Shown one piece after another: positions 55,243-63,537 of a stretch of DNA of 64,000 nucleotides. The stretch lies in assembly GCA_024742405.1 (NCBI GenBank), contig JANSYP010000009.1, positions 54,516 through 118,515 on the forward strand, in the 5' to 3' direction. Both the position numbers and the translations under genes were made by a program. The first letter of the stretch is position 1. Each line of letters begins with the position of its first letter. This DNA is from Paracoccaceae bacterium. GTDB lineage: Bacteria > Pseudomonadota > Alphaproteobacteria > Rhodobacterales > Rhodobacteraceae. The notes under the pieces are model-generated. The model worked only from the letters and a program-made list of their open reading frames with translations. It had not been told where the DNA came from and did not search any database.

Positions 55243-56106
55243 ATGACCGGATCCGCGATCCACACCATCATGCTGCCTGTCCGCGAAGACGGAATGGGCG
55301 GCAATGTCCTCGCCCATGCCGCGGTAGTGGCCCGGCAGTTCGGCTCCCGGGTCCGGATCATTCATTGCCATCCGCGCCCCGACGATCTGATGCCCTATGG
55401 CGTGGTGATCCCAAAAATCCTGCGCAAGCAGATCGAGGAGGCAGCCCGCGCCAATGCCGACACGACGGCCGACCAGCTCATCGCGGAGTTCAAGTCACGT
55501 GCCGCAGACCTGGGTCTGGCCGAGGAGAGCCACGCCGCCGGCAAGGCCACGGCGCGCTTTATCGAATATGAGGGCAAACAGGTCGACGCCGTGCGCCATT
55601 TCGGGCGTCTGGCCGATCTCATCTGCGTGTCCCAGCCGGACCGGGAGAGCAACCTCGGCGCCAATACGCTCAAGACTGCGCTCTTCTCCTCGGGACGCCC
55701 GGTGATGATGTGCCCCCATGCCGACACGGTCGAGGAGGGTTTCTGTCGCCATGTGGCGATCGGCTGGAACGGCTCGCTGGAAGCCTCGCGCGCCGCCGCG
55801 CTGGCAATGCCCCTGATCGAGGCCGCGGACAAGGTCACCATCTTGACCACCGGAGACACCGAACACAGCGCGACCGCGGACGAGTTCCGCCGCTATCTGG
55901 AACTGCGCACAGTCGACAGCGAGATCCGCGAATTCAAGGGCCGCGGCAATGTCGGTGACAAACTGCTGGGCGAAAGTACGGCCTCAGGCGCCGGTCTGCT
56001 CATCATGGGCGCCTATCACGAAAGCTACGAACGCGAGACTGTATTCGGAGGAAATTCTCAAACTGTCGTCGACCGGGCAGAAATGCCCATCGTGCTCGTG
56101 CACTGA
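55243..56106 (+). CDS. Universal stress protein (UspA family), two-domain
   Basis: 287 residues. The second half has the ATP-binding pattern GAYHESYERETVFGGNSQTVV near the C-terminus, and both halves start with a VxVG/IMLPVR-like strand (HTIMLPVREDG and HVAIGWNGSLEAS). It starts three bases after the fhs stop, so it is translationally coupled to the C1 operon. Its role there is unknown; Usp proteins often accompany stress-linked or transport operons. Confidence 0.85.
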   Translation: MTGSAIHTIMLPVREDGMGGNVLAHAAVVARQFGSRVRIIHCHPRPDDLMPYGVVIPKILRKQIEEAARANADTTADQLIAEFKSRAADLGLAEESHAAGKATARFIEYEGKQVDAVRHFGRLADLICVSQPDRESNLGANTLKTALFSSGRPVMMCPHADTVEEGFCRHVAIGWNGSLEASRAAALAMPLIEAADKVTILTTGDTEHSATADEFRRYLELRTVDSEIREFKGRGNVGDKLLGESTASGAGLLIMGAYHESYERETVFGGNSQTVVDRAEMPIVLVH

Positions 56107-56227
56107 CTTGGAAAATATTGGAAAAACCGCTAGGTCAGAGCGACGAGTTGTCGCAGGATGCCGAAACCGCGGCGCAAGCCAGCGCTACGCCTTAGGCGAC
56201 ATCGCCGAAGATCATGGACACACAGGG

Positions 56228-56237
56228 AGGTATACCA
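56228..56237. promoter_or_regulatory. Near-copy of the palindrome over the tctC start
   Basis: AGGTATACCA, one mismatch from TGGTATACCA, covering the ribosome site and the A of the tctC ATG. It may be an operator or a coincidence of GGAGG plus spacer. Confidence 0.3.
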
Positions 56238-57220
56238 TGACAGTACTCAAGACCCTCACCGTCAGCGCACTCGCGCTCGCGGTCTCGGCCCCGGCGGCGT
56301 TCGCCGAGTGGCAGCCGCGCAAACCGGTCGAGTTCATCATTATGGCCGGCACGGGCGGTGGCGCGGACCAGATCGCGCGCCTGCTGCAGGGCCTGATCGA
56401 ACAGAAAGACCTGAGCCCGCGCCCCTTCATCCCGATGAACAAGCCCGGCGGGTCCGGCGCGGAAGCCATGCGCTATCTGCAGGACAAGGCCGGTGACAAT
56501 CACACCTTGATGGTGACGCTGAACAGCTTCTACACCACGCCGATCATCCAGGACGAGCTGGGCGTCGACATCACCGAGTTCACGCCTATCGGCCTGATGG
56601 CGATGGACACGTTCCTGCTCTGGGTCAATTCCGACCGTGAGGACATCATCGACCTCGACAGCTATGTCGCGAGCGTGAAGGAAGCGGGCCTCGACTGGAA
56701 AGTCGGCGGCACCGGCTCGGGTCAGGAAGACTCGATCCTTACCGCGATGATGGAGAACGAATTCGGCTACGAAGTGACCTACATCCCGTTCTCGGGCGGT
56801 GGCACGGTGGCCAAGAACCTCGTCGGCAACCAGATCGATAGCACCGTGAACAACCCGGCCGAACAGATGGAATTCTGGCGCGCCGGCAATTCCAAACCGC
56901 TGGTGCAGTTTACAGCCGAACGCATGCCGGCCTTCCCGGACGTACCGACTGCCAAGGAACTTGGTGTCGATATGGAGTACTACATGCAGCGGTCGGTCAA
57001 CGGCCCTCCGGGAATGGATCCCGAAGCGGTGGAATGGTACACTAATCTGTTCCAGACGCTCTTCGACAGCGAAGAGTGGCAAGCTTTCTGCGAATCCGAC
57101 GGCCTTACCTGCGACAACATGCTGAAGGGTGACGAACTTGCCGCCTTCCATGCCAAGGCCGCCAAGGATCACGCCGACCTGATCGAAGCGGTTGGTGCCG
57201 ACAAGATCACCGGCGAATAA
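56237..57220 (+). CDS. tctC: Tripartite tricarboxylate transporter substrate-binding protein (TctC family)
   Basis: 327 residues. Signal peptide to about residue 22 (LTVSALALAVSAPAAFA). The mature protein starts with EWQPRKPVEFIIMAGTGGGADQIARLLQ, the Bug-family beta-loop that binds carboxylates, and FIPMNKPGGSGAEAM. It captures an organic acid in the periplasm for the TctBA pump. Its location downstream of the oxalate/formate genes makes oxalate or a related C2-C4 acid a candidate substrate (inference). A hairpin follows the stop. Confidence 0.9.
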   Translation: MTVLKTLTVSALALAVSAPAAFAEWQPRKPVEFIIMAGTGGGADQIARLLQGLIEQKDLSPRPFIPMNKPGGSGAEAMRYLQDKAGDNHTLMVTLNSFYTTPIIQDELGVDITEFTPIGLMAMDTFLLWVNSDREDIIDLDSYVASVKEAGLDWKVGGTGSGQEDSILTAMMENEFGYEVTYIPFSGGGTVAKNLVGNQIDSTVNNPAEQMEFWRAGNSKPLVQFTAERMPAFPDVPTAKELGVDMEYYMQRSVNGPPGMDPEAVEWYTNLFQTLFDSEEWQAFCESDGLTCDNMLKGDELAAFHAKAAKDHADLIEAVGADKITGE

Positions 57221-57228
57221 GAACACCG

Positions 57229-57254
57229 CGGGTCCGCGTTTCGGCGCGGGCCCG
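57229..57254 (+). terminator. Intercistronic hairpin between tctC and tctB
   Basis: CGGGTCCGCG / CGCGGGCCCG (one G-T wobble), 6-base loop, 8 bases after the tctC stop and no T tract. It is consistent with partial termination or mRNA 3'-end protection that gives more binding protein than membrane subunits. Confidence 0.5.
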
Positions 57255-57358
57255 CCCACAACCAGCCCAGAGCATCAGACAGCGCTTTCCCCCGTCGTGC
57301 CGCGCGCCGGGACAGTTGGCCTTTGCCCGCCATCGGGCGCAAACGGAGACATTGGCTC

Positions 57359-57886
57359 ATGACAGTTCGAACCGCAGAGCTTCTGATGGCCATCGCGACG
57401 CTTTTGCTTTCGCTTGGCCTTATGATGAAGGTTTATTTCGACGGCCTGACCATCGGCTGGGTCGACGGCCGCGGCCCCGGCGCCGGGGTCTGGCCATTCT
57501 GGCTATCGGCAGGCATGGCGCTCGCCTCGCTGGCAACGCTGATCCGCTGGTTCATGGGCGTCACACCGGAATCGCGCTCCACCGAGGACTACATCTCGCG
57601 AGATACGCTCTTCATCGTCGGCGTGTCCGCAGCCGCCCTGCTCGGCCTGCTGATCTCGATCACCATCATCGGCACCTACCTGTCGCTGATGCTCTTCATG
57701 CTGCTGTACGTGCGGTTCCTGGGCGGGCACAGCTGGGGCATGACCATGGGCATGGTCATCGGGACCCCGGTCTTCATCTACCTGCTGTTCGAGGTGGCGC
57801 TGACGAAATACCTGCCCAAAGGACTGCCGATCTTTGAGGAAGGTTTCCTCTGGCTCGACAATTTCCGCTACGAATGGTTCTACTGA
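57359..57886 (+). CDS. tctB: Tripartite tricarboxylate transporter small membrane subunit (TctB family)
   Basis: 175 residues, four hydrophobic segments, typical of TctB. The first helix is ELLMAIATLLLSLGLMM, then a glycine-rich segment (GWVDGRGPGAGVWPFWL) with the conserved PGxxxWPF-like motif. The ATG giving MTVRTAEL was chosen over an earlier in-frame ATG 12 codons upstream. It is 138 bases after tctC and 12 bases before tctA. Confidence 0.88.
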   Translation: MTVRTAELLMAIATLLLSLGLMMKVYFDGLTIGWVDGRGPGAGVWPFWLSAGMALASLATLIRWFMGVTPESRSTEDYISRDTLFIVGVSAAALLGLLISITIIGTYLSLMLFMLLYVRFLGGHSWGMTMGMVIGTPVFIYLLFEVALTKYLPKGLPIFEEGFLWLDNFRYEWFY

Positions 57887-57898
57887 GAGGCCCGCACC

Positions 57899-59413
57899 AT
57901 GGAAACCATCCTCATTCCCCTTGGCGCCGGCCTGCTCCAGGCCTTCGAGCCTCTCAATCTCTTCATGATCATCACCGGCTGTCTTGCGGGTCTCTTTGTC
58001 GGCTGCATGCCCGGCCTGGGATCGGTGAACGGCGTGGCGATCCTGCTGCCCGTAACCTTCCTGGTGCCGCCCACAGCTGCAATCATCTTTCTGGCCGCGC
58101 TCTATTACGGGGCGATGTATGGCGGGGCGATCAGCTCGATCACCCTCGGGATCCCCGGCGCGTCGACGGCGGTGGCGACGGTTTTCGACGGCAGACCCAT
58201 GGCCCAGAAGGGCAAGGCCGACAGCGCGCTCATGGCGGCGGCCATAGCCTCCTTCATCGGCGGCACCGTCTCGATCATCCTCTTCACCCTCTTCGCCCCG
58301 CCGCTCGCGGCCTTCGCGCTCAAGTTCGGGCCACAGGAGGAGTTCGCGTTGATGCTGCTGGCCTTCGCCACCTTCATCGGGCTGGGAGGCGACGACATAC
58401 CAAAAACGATCTTCTCGATCCTGCTGGGGCTGGTACTGGCCGCGGTGGGGTTCGACATCATCTCGGGCCAGCCGCGACTGATCTTCTTCGACATGGTCGA
58501 ATTTCAGCGCGGCATCGGGTTCCTTGTTCTGGCCATCGGCGTCTACGGCATCGGTGAGATGCTGTGGACGCTGGAGAGCACCAAGGGCAAGGTCCAGATG
58601 CACAACGTCAAGATCACCTGGGCGCGGATGAGGTCCAACTTCGGGCAGATCCGTGAATACATCAATTCCACCTGGGTCGGCTCGATCCTCGGCTTCTTCG
58701 TGGGCACCCTGCCCGCTGCAGGCGCAACACCGGCGGCGCTGATGTCCTACGGGCTGGCCAAGACCTTTTCCAAGGACCCCGACAGCTTCGGCAAGGGCAA
58801 TGTGGCTGGCGTCGCCGCCCCGGAGGCCGCCAATAACGCCGCCTCCACCGGCTCCATGCTGCCGATGCTGACCCTGGGTATCCCCGGCTCGCCCACCACC
58901 GCGATCCTGCTGGGCGGCATGATCATCTGGGGCCTGCGCCCCGGGCCGCTCTTGTTCACCGAGAGTCCGGATTTCGTCTGGGGGCTGATCGGCTCGCTCT
59001 ATATCGCCAATGTCGCCACCGTGCTGCTCAACATCGCGCTGATCCCGGTCTTCATCCGGGTACTGGCGATGCCCTTTACGCTGCTGACGCCGATCATCTT
59101 CGTGCTCTGCGTGCTCGGCGTGTTCGCCACCACGGACCGGATGTTCGACACCTGGATCATGCTGATCATCGGCGTAACCGCCTATCTGCTGCGCAAGCTC
59201 AACTATCCGGTGGCGCCCGCGGTTCTTGCGATCGTGCTGGGCCCCCTTGCCGAACGGTCGATGCGCCAGTCGCTGATCTCCAGCCAGGGCGATGCGATGA
59301 CATTCCTGGAACGGCCGATTTCGCTGACCTGCGTGTTGCTTGCGGTCGCCCTGGCAACCTACCCGATCATCCAGAAAGCCGTGCGCAACCGCCGATCACG
59401 CCGCGCTGCCTGA
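57899..59413 (+). CDS. tctA: Tripartite tricarboxylate transporter large permease (TctA family)
   Basis: 504 residues, about 11-12 membrane helices. The signature GCMPGLGSVNGVAILLPVTF near residue 40 and GTLPAAGATPAALMSYGLAK in the centre are the duplicated TctA motifs; APEAANNAASTGSMLPMLTLGIPGSPTTA is the substrate/cation region. It forms the ion-coupled uptake system with TctC and TctB. Confidence 0.92.
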   Translation: METILIPLGAGLLQAFEPLNLFMIITGCLAGLFVGCMPGLGSVNGVAILLPVTFLVPPTAAIIFLAALYYGAMYGGAISSITLGIPGASTAVATVFDGRPMAQKGKADSALMAAAIASFIGGTVSIILFTLFAPPLAAFALKFGPQEEFALMLLAFATFIGLGGDDIPKTIFSILLGLVLAAVGFDIISGQPRLIFFDMVEFQRGIGFLVLAIGVYGIGEMLWTLESTKGKVQMHNVKITWARMRSNFGQIREYINSTWVGSILGFFVGTLPAAGATPAALMSYGLAKTFSKDPDSFGKGNVAGVAAPEAANNAASTGSMLPMLTLGIPGSPTTAILLGGMIIWGLRPGPLLFTESPDFVWGLIGSLYIANVATVLLNIALIPVFIRVLAMPFTLLTPIIFVLCVLGVFATTDRMFDTWIMLIIGVTAYLLRKLNYPVAPAVLAIVLGPLAERSMRQSLISSQGDAMTFLERPISLTCVLLAVALATYPIIQKAVRNRRSRRAA

Positions 59414-59437
59414 TACAGGTCTGACTTGAAAATGCTG

Positions 59438-59457
59438 GGGTCCGCTCACGCGGGCCC
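59438..59457 (+). terminator. Candidate terminator hairpin after tctA
   Basis: GGGTCCGC / GCGGGCCC (one G-T wobble) with a 4-base loop, 24 bases after the tctA stop. It is nearly the same stem as the tctC-tctB hairpin. No T tract. Confidence 0.4.
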
Positions 59458-59498
59458 TAGTTCAGTATTGAAACAGAAAGAAACGAGGGAGCTCTTCC

Positions 59499-60539
59499 AT
59501 GGCCCGCAAAATCCTGATCCTCGGCGCCTCCTATGGCTCGCTGCTGGGCACCAAACTGCTGATGGCTGGCCAGGATGTGACCCTGGTCTGCCGCCAGGCA
59601 ACCGCCGACCTGATCAATGCCGAAGGCACCGAGGTCCGCATCAAGTTGCGCGGCGAAGACAACCACCGCGCCTTCAAGTCGGGCGACCTGCCGGGGCATC
59701 TCGACGCCAAGGCGCCCGCCGATGTCGATCCGTCCGAGTACGATCTCGTCGCGCTCGCGATGTCCGAACCGCAGTATGGCAGCGACGACATCCGCGATCT
59801 GCTGGCGCGGATCGCCGCGGCCGGCGTGCCGGCCCTGTCGATCATGAACATGCCGCCCCTGCCCTATCTGCGGCGCATTCCCGGGCTCGATGCCGACGCG
59901 CTGGCGCCCGCCTTTACCACCGCCGACGCCTGGGCCGGGTTCACGCCGGGCCTCGTGTCGCTCTGCAGTCCGGACCCCCAGGCCTTCCGCCCGCCGGAAA
60001 CCGGAGGCAACGTCCTGCATGTGGGTCTGCCGACCAACTTCAAGGCGGCGCCCTTTGAAGATCCCGCCCACACCGAGATGCTGCGCGAACTCGAAGCCGC
60101 GATTGATGCCGTGCGTGTCGACGACAAGGAGGTGCCCGTTAAACTGCGCGTCTACGACTCCCTCTTCGTGCCGTTCGCGAAATGGAGCATGCTGCTCACC
60201 GGCAATTACCGCTGCATCCTGCCCGATGGCGTCCAGCCGATCAAAGAGGCCGTCCATGGCGACGTGGCCCAGTCCCAAGATATCTATAGCCGGATCGCCA
60301 AGATCGTCGAAAGCCTCGGCGCGAGCCCGTCCGACAACGTGCCCTTCGAGAAATACGCCAACGCGGCCCAAGGTCTGTTGAAGCCATCGTCGGCCGCGCG
60401 TGCCATCGACGGCGGCGCCGATCGGATCGAACGGGTGGACATGCTGGTCAAGCTGATCGCCGACCAGAAAGGCCAAAGCATTGCAGCGCTCGACGAGACC
60501 GTGAAGACCGTCGATGCGCGGCTCGATGCCAACCGGTAG
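59499..60539 (+). CDS. Ketopantoate-reductase-like NAD(P)-binding protein
   Basis: 346 residues. It begins ARKILILGASYGSLLGTKLLM, a dinucleotide loop of PanE/ApbA type although the usual GxGxxG has become GASYGSLLG. The rest follows the two-domain layout (C-terminal helices with RVYDSLFVPFAKW). The family reduces 2-oxo acids to 2-hydroxy acids. Downstream of an organic-acid transporter it may act on a related 2-oxo acid; ketopantoate itself is uncertain. Good ribosome site (GAGGGAGCTCTTCC). Confidence 0.75.
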   Translation: MARKILILGASYGSLLGTKLLMAGQDVTLVCRQATADLINAEGTEVRIKLRGEDNHRAFKSGDLPGHLDAKAPADVDPSEYDLVALAMSEPQYGSDDIRDLLARIAAAGVPALSIMNMPPLPYLRRIPGLDADALAPAFTTADAWAGFTPGLVSLCSPDPQAFRPPETGGNVLHVGLPTNFKAAPFEDPAHTEMLRELEAAIDAVRVDDKEVPVKLRVYDSLFVPFAKWSMLLTGNYRCILPDGVQPIKEAVHGDVAQSQDIYSRIAKIVESLGASPSDNVPFEKYANAAQGLLKPSSAARAIDGGADRIERVDMLVKLIADQKGQSIAALDETVKTVDARLDANR

Positions 60540-60603
60540 GGCGCGACCCGAGGCGGGCCTGGGCCGAGGGGGTGACATATCCCCTTCGTCCCGGCCCCCT
60601 CTC

Positions 60604-60969
60604 CTAGGGTTGCGATAGCCACTCCAACGCTGAATCGCGTTCGGCATACGGAAAATGCCGGATGTTCTGGTGCATGAAATGTTTGGCCATGAAGCCCGCG
60701 GCTTGCGGTATCTTGGCATCCGTCACCAGAGCCACCTTCGCGATTTGCTTGTGGAACTCCGCAACGAACTTGACGTGACTGACGAACCCGGAAATGTCCT
60801 CGTAGCCGGGAAAGCTCTGTGCATCGATCAGCAGGCCGTGGATGTCCTTGTGATCGGCCAGGTAGGTCTCGACCGCCTGGCGCAGATCCTTGATTTCGGG
60901 CGCCGATAGCTGCCCGTCGGATGTGAGCACGAGGACCCCCGAGCCGTCGATAAAATGATGATCCAGCAT
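60604..60969 (-). CDS. SpoIIAA-like / STAS-fold protein
   Basis: 121 residues. The layout of short strands and helices (GVLVLTSDGQLSAPEIKDL, HGLLIDAQSFPGYEDISGF, KVALVTDAKIPQAAGFMAKH) fits the SpoIIAA-like (DUF3478) family, which includes small proteins of unknown role that may bind small hydrophobic ligands. The ATG follows a strong GGAGGA site. It is convergent with the ketopantoate-reductase-like gene (64 bases). Confidence 0.78.
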   Translation of the reverse strand: MLDHHFIDGSGVLVLTSDGQLSAPEIKDLRQAVETYLADHKDIHGLLIDAQSFPGYEDISGFVSHVKFVAEFHKQIAKVALVTDAKIPQAAGFMAKHFMHQNIRHFPYAERDSALEWLSQP

Positions 60970-61493
60970 GGGTCTGTTCCTCCTGCATATTTCCCGCAGT
61001 ATGGCGAAGATCAGTTGATTTGTCGTCGAGTGTGGTAAGCGCAAACCGTTTCAACGCTATACGACAGACGACCTGGGATCCGACTGCGCGGGGGACCTCG
61101 TGCTCGGCGCTAAGCTTAAGGTACAATCAAAACAAGGTCTTGACGGGCTCGGCATCGACAGTGACTGCGTGCCGGGTCGGGGTCACCAAGACCACGATCT
61201 ACCGCCGCTGGCCAACCGAACCGAACCGCATCCCGCCGTCCAGTTCACCGGGTCGCGACCGTTTTCGAGCGTCTGGATACCAGATGTATGCTTGAGAATC
61301 CTTGCCCGGGTCATCGCGCAGGGAGCCGGATCGCCGCCGGAAGCGATGGTACTGCTCAAGAGTGGCACCCCATGCTGCGCATACGGTCAGCCGTCCCTGC
61401 CATGGCAAGCCCCGCGCATTTCGGCTAGCCACATAGCAGCGGTCCAAAATAGCCGGCCGATCGGTCCCGGCCCGTGGCACCTTCGGAGTCCCC
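60970..61493. other. Intergenic region with a TetR remnant
   Basis: About 520 bases between the SpoIIAA-like and DUF1993 genes. Besides the TetR-like fragment listed below I see no intact gene. One plus-strand frame (61100-61585) overlaps the DUF1993 start and looks like a shadow. Confidence 0.45.
61140..61225 (+). pseudogene. Fragment of a TetR-type helix-turn-helix
   Basis: One frame reads STVTACRVGVTKTTIYRRWP then TEPNR, which matches the second half of the TetR DNA-binding domain (AxRAGVSKxTIYRRWPxK). The flanking sequence does not continue as TetR, and no start with ribosome site is seen. Probably a remnant; the match is short. Confidence 0.4.
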
Positions 61494-62060
61494 ATGTCAC
61501 TGACAGAACTTCTCGTCCCGACCTACACGCAAATGCTCAATGCCTTGTCGGGCTGGCTAGACAAGGCCACGGCGCAGTTGCCTGAAGCAGAGGCTGAAGC
61601 ACTGCTTTCGCGGCGGCTCGCCTCCGATATGTACCCGCTCGCCACCCAGGTGCGCTTTGCCTGCCTGCAGGCGCAGGAAGCGACTTTCCGGCTGCGAGGG
61701 TTGCCCTTGCCCGACGCGCTCGGCGCACTGGCGCTTGAAGGGCAGAATGCCGGCGAGCGCCCGGGCTCTATCGCCGATGCTCAAGCGCGCATCCGCGCCG
61801 CGCTCGCGGCGCTGGCCGATCTTGGACCGGATGCTCTCGACACCGGTGCCGAGCGCAGGATCGCGCTGGAGCTTCCGACCGGCATGATCTTTGATCTGAC
61901 CGGGGAACAATATGTCCGCGATTGGGCCTTGCCGCAGTTCCATTTCCATATGGTCACCGCCTACGCCATTCTCAGAAATCAGGGCATCGCGATTGGAAAA
62001 GCAGACTATGTCCCGCACATGTTTACCTATCTTCGGCCCGGAACGATGCCGCAATCATGA
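61494..62060 (+). CDS. DUF1993 domain-containing protein
   Basis: 188 residues. The pattern VPTYTQMLNALSGWLDKA, RLASDMYPLATQVRFACLQAQEAT and FHFHMVTAYAILRNQGIAIGK-type end is diagnostic for DUF1993, a DinB-like four-helix family. Histidines in FHFHM could hold a metal. The function is unknown. It starts with ATG in ...CCCCATGTCACTGAC with no strong ribosome site. The LacI gene follows about 100 bases downstream. Confidence 0.85.
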   Translation: MSLTELLVPTYTQMLNALSGWLDKATAQLPEAEAEALLSRRLASDMYPLATQVRFACLQAQEATFRLRGLPLPDALGALALEGQNAGERPGSIADAQARIRAALAALADLGPDALDTGAERRIALELPTGMIFDLTGEQYVRDWALPQFHFHMVTAYAILRNQGIAIGKADYVPHMFTYLRPGTMPQS

Positions 62061-62162
62061 CGGTGCGCGCCCTGCGCTTCGGCGACAAGCGGACTGCGCA
62101 TGGACACTGCCCGCCCCAACCCGTTACGCTGCTGATATGAGTCACACCGGTAGACCTGCCCC

Positions 62163-63218
62163 ATGACCGCCGAACCACCCATCGCACCAGAAAACTCTGA
62201 TCCGCGCCGCCCGCTGACCCTGCGGGACGTATCGGAGGCCTCGGGCGTCAGCGAAATGACCGTCAGCCGCGTGCTGCGCAATCGCGGCGATGTCTCCGAC
62301 AAGACCCGCGCGAAGGTGCTGGAGGCAGCCAAGCGGCTCGGCTATGTACCCAACAAGATCGCGGGCGCGCTCGCATCGCAGCGGGTCAACTTGGTCGCCG
62401 TTATCATCCCGTCGATGTCCAACCTGGTCTTTCCCGAGGTCATGACAGGGATCACTTCGGTGCTCGACGACACGCCGCTGCAGCCGGTGATCGGGATCAC
62501 AAACTACAAACCCGACAAGGAAGAATCGGTGCTCTACGAGATGCTCTCCTGGCGCCCTTCTGGGGTAATCATCGCCGGACTGGAGCATACGGAGCCCGCC
62601 AAGGCGATGCTCCGCAATGCCGGCATCCCTATCGTGGAGATCATGGATACCGACGGAGAGCCGATCGACGCCATGGTAGGCATCTCGCACCGTCGCGCAG
62701 GCCGCGTGATGGGCGAGGCCATTGTCGCCGCAGGCCATCGCCGGATCGGTTTCATGGGCACGAAAATGCCGCTCGATCACCGCGCGCGAAAACGCTTCGA
62801 AGGGTTCACCTTCGCACTCGCCAAGGCCGGGATCGAGATCGAGGATCGCGAATTCTATTCCGGCGGCTCGGGTCTGGTGAAGGGCCGGGAGCTTACCGCC
62901 GAAATGCTCAAGCGCAGCCCGGATCTGGACTTCATTTACTATTCCAACGACATGATCGCGGCCGGTGGGTTGCTCTGGTGTCAGGAGGCCGGCATCGACG
63001 TGCCCGGACAGATTGGGCTTGCCGGATTCAACGGGCTCAATCTGCTCAAGGGTTTGCCGAAACAACTGGCCACGACCGATGCCTGCCGCGCAGAGATAGG
63101 ACGTGCCGCGGCCGAGATCGTCGCACGCCGCAGCGCCAACCCTGATCTGCCCGGCGGCGACCGCGTCATGCTAGACCCGCCCTTGGAGCCAGGCGATACA
63201 CTGCGTCCGATCCTGTAG
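62163..63218 (+). CDS. LacI family transcriptional regulator (GntR-gluconate type)
   Basis: 351 residues. The N-terminal helix-turn-helix and hinge are clear (TLRDVSEASGVSEMTVSRVL, VSDKTRAKVLEAAKRLGYVPN). The periplasmic-binding-like domain follows (LVAVIIPSMSNLVFPEVMTGI). The best resemblance is to the GntR/IdnR gluconate regulators. No sugar gene is adjacent, so the regulon is unknown. Confidence 0.9.
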   Translation: MTAEPPIAPENSDPRRPLTLRDVSEASGVSEMTVSRVLRNRGDVSDKTRAKVLEAAKRLGYVPNKIAGALASQRVNLVAVIIPSMSNLVFPEVMTGITSVLDDTPLQPVIGITNYKPDKEESVLYEMLSWRPSGVIIAGLEHTEPAKAMLRNAGIPIVEIMDTDGEPIDAMVGISHRRAGRVMGEAIVAAGHRRIGFMGTKMPLDHRARKRFEGFTFALAKAGIEIEDREFYSGGSGLVKGRELTAEMLKRSPDLDFIYYSNDMIAAGGLLWCQEAGIDVPGQIGLAGFNGLNLLKGLPKQLATTDACRAEIGRAAAEIVARRSANPDLPGGDRVMLDPPLEPGDTLRPIL

Positions 63219-63537
63219 CGCTCTCCTACGACCGGCACCGTTCGGTCCTTGACGTCTCCTGCTCGCACACATCGAGAAGATCCGGTTCGATGATTTCACC
63301 TTGTCCCCCCGCGGAATGAGTAGTTGCGCCGAAAGCTCCGTTGGCCGGATTGCGTCGGCTTGGCGACGCTGCATCCCGGGAAAGCGAAAGCGTGGCACTT
63401 AATGGCCGCGCACGAGTCGGTCGGACTCCTCTGAACCGTCCCACGAATATGCGTATCTCGAGTCAGTCGAACCCCGCCGGTCAGCGGATGGCGAAACCGG
63501 CGGGGTCAAGCCTGCATGTTGCAGGATGTCTCGCGAC
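63219..63537. other. Convergent intergenic region, LacI / RTX protein
   Basis: About 320 bases with no supported gene, containing the hairpin at 63471-63506. Confidence 0.5.
63471..63506 (-). terminator. Candidate terminator hairpin of the RTX gene
   Basis: Perfect 11-bp repeat ACCCCGCCGGT / ACCGGCGGGGT with a 14-base loop, 31 bases after the RTX stop. No T tract. Confidence 0.55.

Noticed and set aside
61271..61283. TCTGGATACCAGA, resembling the TGGTATACCA operator
   Set aside because: It is one base shorter at the centre and lies far from any gene start in the oxalate block; treated as coincidence.
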